From CAUZSN01 sp963582345 (GTDB lineage Bacteria; Planctomycetota; Planctomycetia; Planctomycetales; Planctomycetaceae), in contig CAUZSN010000064.1 in NCBI GenBank assembly GCA_963582345.1, forward strand, positions 1 to 16,420: DNA of 16,420 nt, read 5' to 3'. This document shows, piece by piece, positions 7,031-14,651 of the stretch; position 1 is the first letter of the stretch, and every line of letters begins with the position of its first letter. The notes under the pieces were generated by a model. That model had not been told where the DNA came from. It did no database searches and saw only the letters and a list, made by a program, of their open reading frames with translations. A program made the translations under genes and the position numbers.

Positions 7031-8206
7031 ATGGTTCAGTTACCGATCTATATGGACAATCACGCCACAACGCGTGTCGACTCGGATGTCCTTAAGTCGA
7101 TGCTACCGTATTTCACAGAAAAGTTCGGCAACGCGGCGAGCATTAATCATTCCTTCGGCTGGGAGGCCGGTGATGCGGTTGAGACTGCCCGATCCAGGGT
7201 CGCTCGTTTACTGAATGCGATGGAAGCAAAAGTGATTTTTACCAGTGGAGCGACCGAAGCGAACAATATCGCGTTGAAAGGTGTCATGCGAGCCGCATGC
7301 GGCGCGAAACCCGTCGGACATTTGGTCACAAATGCAGGCGAACATCGAGCAGTGCTCGATCCGGCGAGGAAGTTAAAACGCGACGGCTTTGAGATTACTA
7401 TTCTTCCTGTCGATCAATACGGCATGGTCGATCCGACACAAGTCGTCGCAGCGATCCAGTCGAACACCGTGCTCGTTTCAGTCATGATGGCCAACAACGA
7501 GGTCGGCACGATTAACCCCATTGACGTAATCGGTCGCATCTGCCGCGATCGCGAGATTTTGTTCCATTGTGATATGGTGCAAGCAATTGGGACGATTCCG
7601 GTTGACCTGTCCGCTTTGCCCGTTGACCTACTTAGTCTGACGGCTCATAAATTTTACGGCCCCAAAGGAATCGGTGCACTGGTCATTCGGCGGGGCTCAC
7701 TGCAAACTAAGATTGAACCATTATTCGAGGGCGGCGGGCACGAAAACCGGATTCGCAGTGGCACATTGCCAGTACCTTTAGTCGTCGGTTTCGGAAAATG
7801 TTGTGAATTGGCCTCGGAACGGATGGATGAAGAAGCCATCGCGATCGGGAATTTACGCGAGCGGTTGTGGCGAGGCCTGCAGAACGAAGTCGATAACATT
7901 CGGTCAAATGGTCATCCCACCGAACGACTTGCTGGAAACCTGAATGTCAGTTTTGAAGGCGTCGATGGTGATGCACTAATGACAAGGCTAAAGGACATCG
8001 CCGTTAGTTCCGGAGCTGCTTGCACATCAGTCGACCCTGAACCAAGTCATGTCTTGCGAGCCATGGGAATCAGCGATGTGTTGACGCGTGCCAGCCTGCG
8101 CTTTGGTTTGGGGCGATTCAACACGACCGATGAAGTCGACTATGCGGTTTCGGCTGTTGGCGAGTCGGTTAAGCGGTTGAGGAAACTAGCAGCACGCGGC
8201 GCTTGA
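7031..8206 (+). CDS. iscS: Cysteine desulfurase, class I IscS/NifS-like
   Basis: This PLP enzyme removes sulfur from L-cysteine as an enzyme-bound persulfide for Fe-S clusters and other sulfur transfers. In numbering from ATG 7031 (391 residues), the N-terminus IYMDNHATTRVD is typical. GATEANN (73-79) binds the PLP phosphate region. H105 in NAGEHRAVLDP stacks on the cofactor. MANNEVGTI (153-161) and HCDMVQAIG (179-187) hold cofactor-contacting Asn, Asp and Gln. The Schiff-base lysine is K207 in SLTAHKFYGPKG. The catalytic cysteine is C331 in SSGAACTSVDPEPSHVL, on the long flexible loop of the IscS class. GTG 7025 would add two residues. No ribosome binding site is visible upstream, so a leaderless start is possible. 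No iscU, iscA or regulator gene is adjacent, so IscS versus NifS naming is by sequence style only. Confidence 0.95.
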   Translation: MVQLPIYMDNHATTRVDSDVLKSMLPYFTEKFGNAASINHSFGWEAGDAVETARSRVARLLNAMEAKVIFTSGATEANNIALKGVMRAACGAKPVGHLVTNAGEHRAVLDPARKLKRDGFEITILPVDQYGMVDPTQVVAAIQSNTVLVSVMMANNEVGTINPIDVIGRICRDREILFHCDMVQAIGTIPVDLSALPVDLLSLTAHKFYGPKGIGALVIRRGSLQTKIEPLFEGGGHENRIRSGTLPVPLVVGFGKCCELASERMDEEAIAIGNLRERLWRGLQNEVDNIRSNGHPTERLAGNLNVSFEGVDGDALMTRLKDIAVSSGAACTSVDPEPSHVLRAMGISDVLTRASLRFGLGRFNTTDEVDYAVSAVGESVKRLRKLAARGA

Positions 8207-8261
8207 GCAGTGAGTCAGATCATCTAGAACGTTGAAGAGGTCGGGGTCGACGTCAGAGAAC

Positions 8262-8285
8262 AGAGCACTCGGTTCTGTGTGCTCT
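8262..8285. terminator. Hairpin between convergent cysteine desulfurase and alaS genes
   Basis: AGAGCAC (8262-8268) and GTGCTCT (8279-8285) form a perfect 7-bp stem with a 10-base loop, inside the 91-bp gap between two convergent stop codons. There is no strong T-run after either arm. It is a plausible shared terminator, but not a proven one. Confidence 0.35.
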
Positions 8286-8297
8286 ATGGTTAAGGTC

Positions 8298-10925
8298 TTA
8301 GCCTTGCAGCTTGCTGCGATAGTACTTTGCTCCTTGGGCCAACGCGTCGGAAAGTTTGTCTGGAAATTTACCGCCGGCTTCTGCCAGGTCCGGACGGCCA
8401 CCGCCTCCTCCGCCGACGACCTTGGCGGCTGCTTTGACGCAGTCCGAAGCATTCAGCCCACGCTGCACTAAGTCCTTACTGATGGCAGCCGTCAGAGCCA
8501 CCTTGCCGTCAACAATCGAGCCAAGCAGAATTGCAATAGGCTTTGCTTTCGCACGCAGTTGATCGGCAAAGTTTCGCAGCACATCACGGTTGGCGCCTTC
8601 GGCGGCATGAATCAGAATCTTGACATCGTTGACAACCTCGGTCGTTTCGATCAGTTTTTGTACAGTTCCTGCGACTGACTCAGCGGTATGCTTGGTTAAT
8701 TCGTGCTTTGCATCTCGCAATTCCTGTTGCAACGCCACCACGCGACGCGGCAGGTCGCCTGGTTGCGGCGTTTTTAACAGAGTGACGAGTTGCCTCAACA
8801 GGCTCTCGGAGTCGCGAATCCTTTCCAGTACTTTGGGCCCCGTCAGTGCCGTGACTCGACGCACGCCTTTGGCTACCGGTTCCTCGCTAATAATCTTGCA
8901 AAGACCCACTTGGCCGGTGTTCGATAAATGCGTCCCGCCACATAGTTCGGTGCTGAATTCCCCCATGCTGACAACTCGAACGCGATCCGGGTATTTTTCG
9001 CCAAACAGGGCCATAGCACCGGCTTTCTTGGCAGTCTCCAGTTCCAACCGATTGGTCGTCACGCTCGCATTCTGGACAATGCGTTGGTTAATCTCGTCCT
9101 CAACCCGCAGTAACTCATCTTGAGTCAGCGAACGGTGGTGGGTGAAGTCGAATCGCAACGAATCTCGCTCGACCTTCGAACCGCGTTGTGTAGCCGATTC
9201 GCCGAGGGTTTTCCGCAAGGCATGGTGCAGAATATGAGTTGCCGAGTGAGCCCGGCAAATGCCCGCTCGGCGATCAGCATCGACGGTGGCCATCAACGAT
9301 TTTCCGACTTCCAATTTGCCCGCTGTTAGATGTCCAATGTGCAATAGCAGTTCGTCATTATGTTGTGTGTCCAGTACATTGAACTGGCAGCCGTTACCGT
9401 TCAGAACTCCCGTGTCGCCGATTTGTCCCCCGGCTTCTCCGTAGAAGGGCGTGCGGTTCAGGACGACGGCCAACGGCGATGCTTGTCCAGATTCGGCGAA
9501 TTCCTGGACAAGCTGTTTTTGGGTGATGATTCCGATAATCTCGCCTTCGGCTTCGGTTGACTCATAGCCCAAGAACTCAACAGCGTCGGTAGTGTTGCGA
9601 ATCGAATCCAGAGGTTCTTCAACCATTACTTCATCGGAAAACGCGCCCGAGCCGCTGAGTTTTTCGTGTTCTTTCATACAGTTTTCGAAATCTATGCGGT
9701 CCACGGTCAGCTTTTCTTTTTCGGCGAGTGCCTCGGTCAGCTCGATGAGAAATCCATCGGTCTGATGTAAATCGAAGGCATCTTTGCCGTTAATGACAGA
9801 ATTCCCGGTCGCTCGTGCGTTTTTCACGATGCGGTTAAACTTGGGAATACCCCGATCGACAATGCCCAAAAATTGCACTTCCTCTTCGCGAATTATGTTC
9901 GCGACGGAATCGATTGTGTGCGCCAATTCCGGATAAGGCCCGCGCATAATATCAACGACGGACGGCACCAGATAGTACAGGAACGGTTGGTACTGACCAA
10001 GCCGATACCCTTCCAGGAATGCGCGACGCAACAATTGACGTACTACGTAGTTTTGTTTCTCGTTTCCTGGGCCAACTCCTTCGTGCACACAGAAAGTGAC
10101 CGCTCGAATGTGATCGGCGATACGGCGCAGGGCATGGCCTTGTGGGGCATCAAATGTGTAATTTACGCCGACGGTTTCGCCAGCGGCTTGACAGAGTGGT
10201 TTCAGAATGTCGATTTCAAAATTACTTTCGACGCCTTGCAGGACTGCGGCAGTTCGTTCCAGACCCATACCGGTGTCGATGTTCTTTTTGGGAAGTGGAC
10301 GAAGGTTGTCAGGTGGCGCTCCGACGCGATTGAACTGTGTAAACACCAAATTCCAGAGTTCAACCTCTTTGCCACCATTAGGCGGATGGTAGAAGATTTC
10401 GCTGCAAGGACCGCAGACTCCGTCGGGACCGTGGCTAGGTGCGCCGGCTGGCCAGAAGTTTTCATGTTCGCCATCACGATGAATGCGGTCGCCGGGAAGC
10501 TTGATGTCGTCATGCCAAATGTTGTATGTCTCGTCATCATCTAGATAAACCGAGACCGTTAACCGGTTAGGATCGAATCCCAGCCATCTATTGTCGGTCA
10601 GGTATTCCCACGCCCACTGGATGGCTTCGCGTTTGAAATAGTCACCAAACGAGAAGTTGCCCAACATTTCGAAAAACGTGTGATGATATGCGGTCAGTCC
10701 GACGTTCGTGATGTCGCCGGTGCGCAGACATTTTTGGCACGTGGCAGCACGAGTGAATTCTAGTTTGCCGATTCCCAAAAATTGCTTCTTGAACTGATTC
10801 ATCCCAGCCGGGGTGAATAAGACGGTCGGGTCATTGCGAGGTACCAGCACATCGCTTGGCCGCCGCACGCAGCCTTTGGTTTTAAAGAACGCCAAGTAGC
10901 TTTCACGTAATTCGTCGGTTTTCAT
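8298..10925 (-). CDS. alaS: Alanine-tRNA ligase
   Basis: AlaRS charges tRNA-Ala and edits mischarged Ser and Gly. From ATG 10925 the protein is 875 residues, nearly the 876 of E. coli; in-frame TTG 11021 and ATG 11018 would overlap the protease gene and add an unconserved 31-32 residues. The class II catalytic core is seen in FTPAGMNQFK (37-46), TRAATCQKCLRTGD (58-71), HHTFFEMLGNFSFGDYFK (81-98) and motif 3, DTGMGLERTAAVLQG (217-231). The editing domain has the zinc ligands H560 and H564 (HSATH) and C662 and H666 (CGGTH). The C-Ala end carries a glycine run followed by RPDLAEAGG (838-852). No key residue is missing. There is no clear Shine-Dalgarno. The gene follows the protease by 64 bp and could be cotranscribed with it. 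Confidence 0.97.
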   Translation of the reverse strand: MKTDELRESYLAFFKTKGCVRRPSDVLVPRNDPTVLFTPAGMNQFKKQFLGIGKLEFTRAATCQKCLRTGDITNVGLTAYHHTFFEMLGNFSFGDYFKREAIQWAWEYLTDNRWLGFDPNRLTVSVYLDDDETYNIWHDDIKLPGDRIHRDGEHENFWPAGAPSHGPDGVCGPCSEIFYHPPNGGKEVELWNLVFTQFNRVGAPPDNLRPLPKKNIDTGMGLERTAAVLQGVESNFEIDILKPLCQAAGETVGVNYTFDAPQGHALRRIADHIRAVTFCVHEGVGPGNEKQNYVVRQLLRRAFLEGYRLGQYQPFLYYLVPSVVDIMRGPYPELAHTIDSVANIIREEEVQFLGIVDRGIPKFNRIVKNARATGNSVINGKDAFDLHQTDGFLIELTEALAEKEKLTVDRIDFENCMKEHEKLSGSGAFSDEVMVEEPLDSIRNTTDAVEFLGYESTEAEGEIIGIITQKQLVQEFAESGQASPLAVVLNRTPFYGEAGGQIGDTGVLNGNGCQFNVLDTQHNDELLLHIGHLTAGKLEVGKSLMATVDADRRAGICRAHSATHILHHALRKTLGESATQRGSKVERDSLRFDFTHHRSLTQDELLRVEDEINQRIVQNASVTTNRLELETAKKAGAMALFGEKYPDRVRVVSMGEFSTELCGGTHLSNTGQVGLCKIISEEPVAKGVRRVTALTGPKVLERIRDSESLLRQLVTLLKTPQPGDLPRRVVALQQELRDAKHELTKHTAESVAGTVQKLIETTEVVNDVKILIHAAEGANRDVLRNFADQLRAKAKPIAILLGSIVDGKVALTAAISKDLVQRGLNASDCVKAAAKVVGGGGGGRPDLAEAGGKFPDKLSDALAQGAKYYRSKLQG

Positions 10926-10989
10926 CGGATCAAGATCCGAATGGATTGGAGGCGAGCGATGTTTGGAAATTGGCCGAGCGGGAGTGGTT

Positions 10990-12564
10990 TCATTGCGGAA
11001 TGACGACGCGTCGACCATCAAGGAGATGCAGAGTTACATGGTTTTGCCGTTTCTTGTCAATGGCATCATGAAACTCCTTCGGAGTTTGGACCGGCGTCTG
11101 ATTCACATGGGTGATGAAGTCGCCCACTTCCAGTTCGGTTGCGTCAGCCGGAGACTCCGATTCAATCCGCTTGACGGAGACCGCGGAAGGATACTGAAGC
11201 GGCGTGTGGATAAATTTTTGTCTGCCCGTTGGGTAGTCGACGATCAATCCGTTCCATGGCTTAAAACGCGTCCTAGTAGCGATAATTCCCTCAGTATCCA
11301 GGACCGGCCATTTCCCCAATTCAATCTCAAGAGTGAAAATGCGTCTCGCGGTCTCACGCCAGATACGCAACCTGGCTTCTTGCCCAGGCCCAATCATACC
11401 AATTTCACGCATCAGATCGAAACGTCCGTAGACCGGTTTATTATTGACTGCCAGGATGACGTCGTGTGAAGAAAGGCCGCCGCGGTTTGCTGGTGAGTTG
11501 GGAAAGACCATGCGTGCTTTGGCAGCGGTCTGCTGTTGGAAGGTATCCGACATTAGCCGCAATTCCTCCGCCGGAACGTCGCCCGGTTGAATGCCGAGGA
11601 AACCATATTCGACTTCCAGACCTTGCAAAAGGGCATCGATGATTCTGCGCGTTGAGCTGTTGATGGGGACTGCGTAGCCCACAGATTTTTCGTACCCTTC
11701 TAGCGCGGCCAGCGATGTAGTGATGCCAATTAATTCGCCGTGCAGATTGACGAGCGCACCGCCGCTGGTTCCGATAGTTTGCCGAGTGTCAATTTGCAGC
11801 AGTGTGCCAAAACGGTGAATGGTTTCTTTCTTCGCTGACTCGTCATCAAATCGGGAACCCACAGGTTCCGGAAAACGTGCGATGTTGCTGATTATTCCCC
11901 AACTTGCGCTGGAAGAACCATCACGGGCCAGCGCATAAGGATTTCCCAGCGCCAGTACCAATTGCCCTTTCTTAATGTTCGTGGCATCGCCTAGCTTCAT
12001 TGGCTTGATCCCTACCAGGTGGCCAGGTGGCATCGGAGATACGATTTTCAGGACGGCCAAATCGCTACGCGGGTCCGCTGCTAGAATTCTCGCTTCGAAA
12101 CCCCGACGATCAGCCAGTCGCAGGTAGAGCCGCGTGTCCGTCGAAATCACCTTCGTACCGACAAGAGGTGCACCTCGGACGACGTGATAGTTTGTCAGGA
12201 TGTAGGGTTGCTTGTCCCGAGCAATGATGACTCCCGCTCCAAATTCATTTGGGATGAAGTCGGGACTACTCGGGTCGATGCCGAACCGCAGTCCGAAACG
12301 GTTGCGAAGGCTGTCTCGGAACGGGTTGAGTAGGTCTCGATTGCGGTCGGGGGTCTCATGCACCAAATTGTATCGCGCAATCGCTACGACCGACGATTCC
12401 GCTTCACTGATGGCACGGACAAAAGCTCGTTCGATTGCGAAGGCGGCCGCCACATCGTCGATGTCTTGCGCAGTCGTTCGTTGACCGCCGACAATCGCAA
12501 GAACGAATAGCATGGCCATCCGTGTTGGATAACACCTTGACGGGACGATGGTATCGTTCTTCAT
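10990..12564 (-). CDS. HtrA/DegP-like serine protease with PDZ domains
   Basis: This 524-residue protein looks like an exported trypsin-fold protease with C-terminal PDZ-type modules. ATG 12564 has TTAGGGAG eight bases upstream. Residues 16-33 form a signal peptide-like stretch (MAMLFVLAIVGG, then QRTTAQ). The catalytic triad is visible: H127 in ILTNYHVVRG, D168 in DPRSDLAVLKI and S267 in IGTSGGALVNLHGELIGI. The nucleophile motif is GTSGG rather than the GNSGG usual in DegP. PDZ1 spans about 318-416 (YGFLGIQPGDV, later NSPANRGGLSSHDVILAVN). A second, more divergent PDZ-like unit lies at about 460-520 (ESPADATELEVGDFITHVN). HtrA proteases degrade or refold damaged envelope proteins; the substrate here is unknown. 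It lies between recA (120 bp upstream) and alaS (64 bp downstream), all co-directional. No LA-loop-like long insertion is obvious. Confidence 0.9.
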   Translation of the reverse strand: MKNDTIVPSRCYPTRMAMLFVLAIVGGQRTTAQDIDDVAAAFAIERAFVRAISEAESSVVAIARYNLVHETPDRNRDLLNPFRDSLRNRFGLRFGIDPSSPDFIPNEFGAGVIIARDKQPYILTNYHVVRGAPLVGTKVISTDTRLYLRLADRRGFEARILAADPRSDLAVLKIVSPMPPGHLVGIKPMKLGDATNIKKGQLVLALGNPYALARDGSSSASWGIISNIARFPEPVGSRFDDESAKKETIHRFGTLLQIDTRQTIGTSGGALVNLHGELIGITTSLAALEGYEKSVGYAVPINSSTRRIIDALLQGLEVEYGFLGIQPGDVPAEELRLMSDTFQQQTAAKARMVFPNSPANRGGLSSHDVILAVNNKPVYGRFDLMREIGMIGPGQEARLRIWRETARRIFTLEIELGKWPVLDTEGIIATRTRFKPWNGLIVDYPTGRQKFIHTPLQYPSAVSVKRIESESPADATELEVGDFITHVNQTPVQTPKEFHDAIDKKRQNHVTLHLLDGRRVVIPQ

Positions 12565-12684
12565 TCAATCGGCTCCCTAAGCAATTGTGACGTTTTCGTA
12601 GTAACACGAGCATCCTCGCTGGTATAAAGCACGCGGGCACACTCGCTCTACGATATCTACACAGCCCGGGATTGCGCACAGCTT

Positions 12685-13761
12685 CTAAGTTGACTCGACT
12701 GCGGGCTTCTCAGCGTCAGCCTCAATCGCCGGAGTGAGACCTCGCGCGGTGAGTATCTTCTGCTTCAGCTCCTCCAGAACGTCGGGGTTTTCCTCTAGGA
12801 AAACCCTTACTTTGTCTCGCCCCTGTCCTAGTCGGTTCTTGTCGAAACTGAACCAACTGCCGCTTTTGTCGACAATTCGATCTTCCACGGCCAGGTCCAA
12901 CACGTCTGTTTCAAGACTGATACCACTGGAATTCAGCATATCGAACTCGGCAACGCGAAACGGCGGCGCGACCTTATTTTTGACAATCTTTGCTTTCATG
13001 CGAATGCCGATGGCCGTGTCGCCGTCCTTCAATGTGGCTATCCGGCGGACATCGATCCTGCAGGAGCTGTAAAATTTCAATGCGCGGCCACCGGGAGTGG
13101 TCTCGGGACTGCCGAACATCACACCGATCTTTTCACGAAGTTGATTGATGAAAATGACTGTGGTTTTAGACTTGGAGATGGCGCCGGTCAACTTGCGCAT
13201 GGCTTGACTCATCATTCGCGCTTGTAGTCCGATGTGCTTGTCGCCAATTTCACCATCCAGTTCAGCCTTGGGCACCAACGCCGCAACCGAATCGATCACA
13301 ATGCAATCGACGGCGTTCGATTTGATCAGCATCTCGGCGATTTGAAGTGCTTCTTCGCCGTATGACGGCTGACTGACCAGGAGGTCGTCCAGGTCGACGC
13401 CCAGGCGTTTTGCCCACGACGGGTCCAAAGCGTGTTCGGCGTCGATAAAGGCGGCAATCCCATCGGCTTTCTGGGCACTGGCGATCACGTGCAATGCCAG
13501 TGTCGTCTTGCCGCTCGATTCGGGGCCGAATATCTCCACAACTCGCCCGCGTGGGAAACCCGATCCGCCTAGGGCTAAATCGAGAGACAGAGAACCGGAA
13601 GCAATTCCAGGAACGAAGAACTTCGACGCGTTCGAGAGTTGCATGATCGAGCCTTGTCCGAATGCTCGTTCGATCTGACTGACCGTGTTTTTTAGAAGCG
13701 CTTTCTGGTTGTTGCTCACGGCGTCGGTCGCCCCGCGCCGATTTTTTAGCTTGGTTGCCAT
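12685..13761 (-). CDS. recA: Recombinase RecA
   Basis: RecA forms filaments on single-stranded DNA, drives strand exchange and stimulates LexA self-cleavage where an SOS system exists. The 358-residue protein has Walker A GPESSGKTT (79-87), the catalytic glutamate in FIDAEHALDP (105-114) and Walker B CIVIDSVAAL (153-162). GEIGDKHIGLQARMMSQAMR (170-189) includes loop L1, and loop L2 plus its anchor is GVMFGSPETTPGGRALKFYS (213-232). The C-terminus is acidic, as usual. ATG 13761 has GAGGGAG seven bases upstream. The 220-bp gap to the CYTH gene should hold the promoter, but I found no convincing LexA-type operator (no CTGT-N8-ACAG and no GAAC-N4-GTTC). No recX is adjacent; a PDZ protease follows instead. 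Confidence 0.98.
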   Translation of the reverse strand: MATKLKNRRGATDAVSNNQKALLKNTVSQIERAFGQGSIMQLSNASKFFVPGIASGSLSLDLALGGSGFPRGRVVEIFGPESSGKTTLALHVIASAQKADGIAAFIDAEHALDPSWAKRLGVDLDDLLVSQPSYGEEALQIAEMLIKSNAVDCIVIDSVAALVPKAELDGEIGDKHIGLQARMMSQAMRKLTGAISKSKTTVIFINQLREKIGVMFGSPETTPGGRALKFYSSCRIDVRRIATLKDGDTAIGIRMKAKIVKNKVAPPFRVAEFDMLNSSGISLETDVLDLAVEDRIVDKSGSWFSFDKNRLGQGRDKVRVFLEENPDVLEELKQKILTARGLTPAIEADAEKPAVEST

Positions 13762-13981
13762 CTGAATGCTCCCTCGATCCTTAGCACCGATTTATGGATA
13801 CTCAAACTCCTTTAGTGATTGCCGCGTCAAACGATACGGTACCGCGATTTCGGTAACTGACAAGTCAATTCTGAATTATTTCGTTAAGAGCCCCAAGACT
13901 TTGAGAATGGATCATCTTCTTACGCTACCATTGCCGGTCTGACGAGGAATATCGTTCGAGTTTTTAGAGTGCGTTCAGTCA

Positions 13982-14563
13982 TCAACTGCCTGCCGTTTCC
14001 GCATCCTGTTCCAACAGTAAGCACAGGTACGATTTTTGTTCGGATTGTTTAAGCCCCAGGCGTTTCGACAGCCGCAGGACACAGTCTCGAGCGGCGTCGC
14101 AATCTGATTCATCGGCCAACAACTCGATTTCAAAAAACCTTCCCAGATCGGCCACGTTGTCCAGTGCAAGCTCCAATTCACGGTCCTCCCATATTAACTT
14201 TAGCGGTAGCCGGGTCTTGACGACCGAGCGAACTGGATGAAAACCCAAAGTTTCCAATAATTCTGTGCATTGTTCGGCCGTCGTTTGTCCGTCGCCGATT
14301 GGCAATTCAATTTCGCGCCGCATTTTAGTTTGCGAGTCGACGAGCGGACCTTTGTAAGTTATCCAGTTTCTCTCACCAACGCGACGGATGCGAAGCGCTT
14401 CATCGGTCTGGCCGAAATTGCGTTTGGGATGAGCGAAATACGTGTCGTAATGTTCGACGAGTGTGCCGCGCTTCGATTGCAATGTTTCGAGCTGCTGTAA
14501 GAGCTGTTCCGGACTAAATTCGACATCCTGCAGTGGAAATTTCAATTCAACTTCGTACACCAT
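13982..14563 (-). CDS. CYTH-domain protein (class IV adenylate cyclase / ThTPase-like)
   Basis: This 193-residue single-domain protein has the CYTH signature ExExK at its start (E4, E6, K8 in YEVELKFP). Further charged tunnel residues follow: DTYF (40-43), EALRIRR (55-61), YKGP, RREIELP, VVKTR and the acidic-aromatic segment LDNVADLGRFFEIE. CYTH enzymes bind triphosphates with divalent metal inside a beta tunnel. Members include CyaB adenylate cyclases, thiamine triphosphatases and inorganic triphosphatases, and the sequence alone does not separate these. ATG 14563 directly precedes the ExExK strand, as in homologues, but lacks a clear ribosome binding site. It lies between recA and the LRR gene, whose stop is 88 bp upstream, on the same strand. 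Confidence 0.85.
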   Translation of the reverse strand: MVYEVELKFPLQDVEFSPEQLLQQLETLQSKRGTLVEHYDTYFAHPKRNFGQTDEALRIRRVGERNWITYKGPLVDSQTKMRREIELPIGDGQTTAEQCTELLETLGFHPVRSVVKTRLPLKLIWEDRELELALDNVADLGRFFEIELLADESDCDAARDCVLRLSKRLGLKQSEQKSYLCLLLEQDAETAGS

Positions 14564-14651
14564 TGTGAATCTGCGTCTGGATGGCCTGTCAATCAGGTTC
14601 GGATGCGAAATGCTGGATTCCGTTCAGTCGTTCCCTGTTTGTCGGGGGCGG

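Noticed and set aside
10926..11021. N-terminal extension of alaS to TTG 11021 or ATG 11018
   Set aside because: It would overlap the protease stop and add residues absent from AlaRS; ATG 10925 gives the normal length and N-terminus.
13944..13961. GAACGATATTC (minus strand) as a DinR/LexA box upstream of recA
   Set aside because: The half-sites are spaced by three bases and do not match GAAC-N4-GTTC; I judge it chance.
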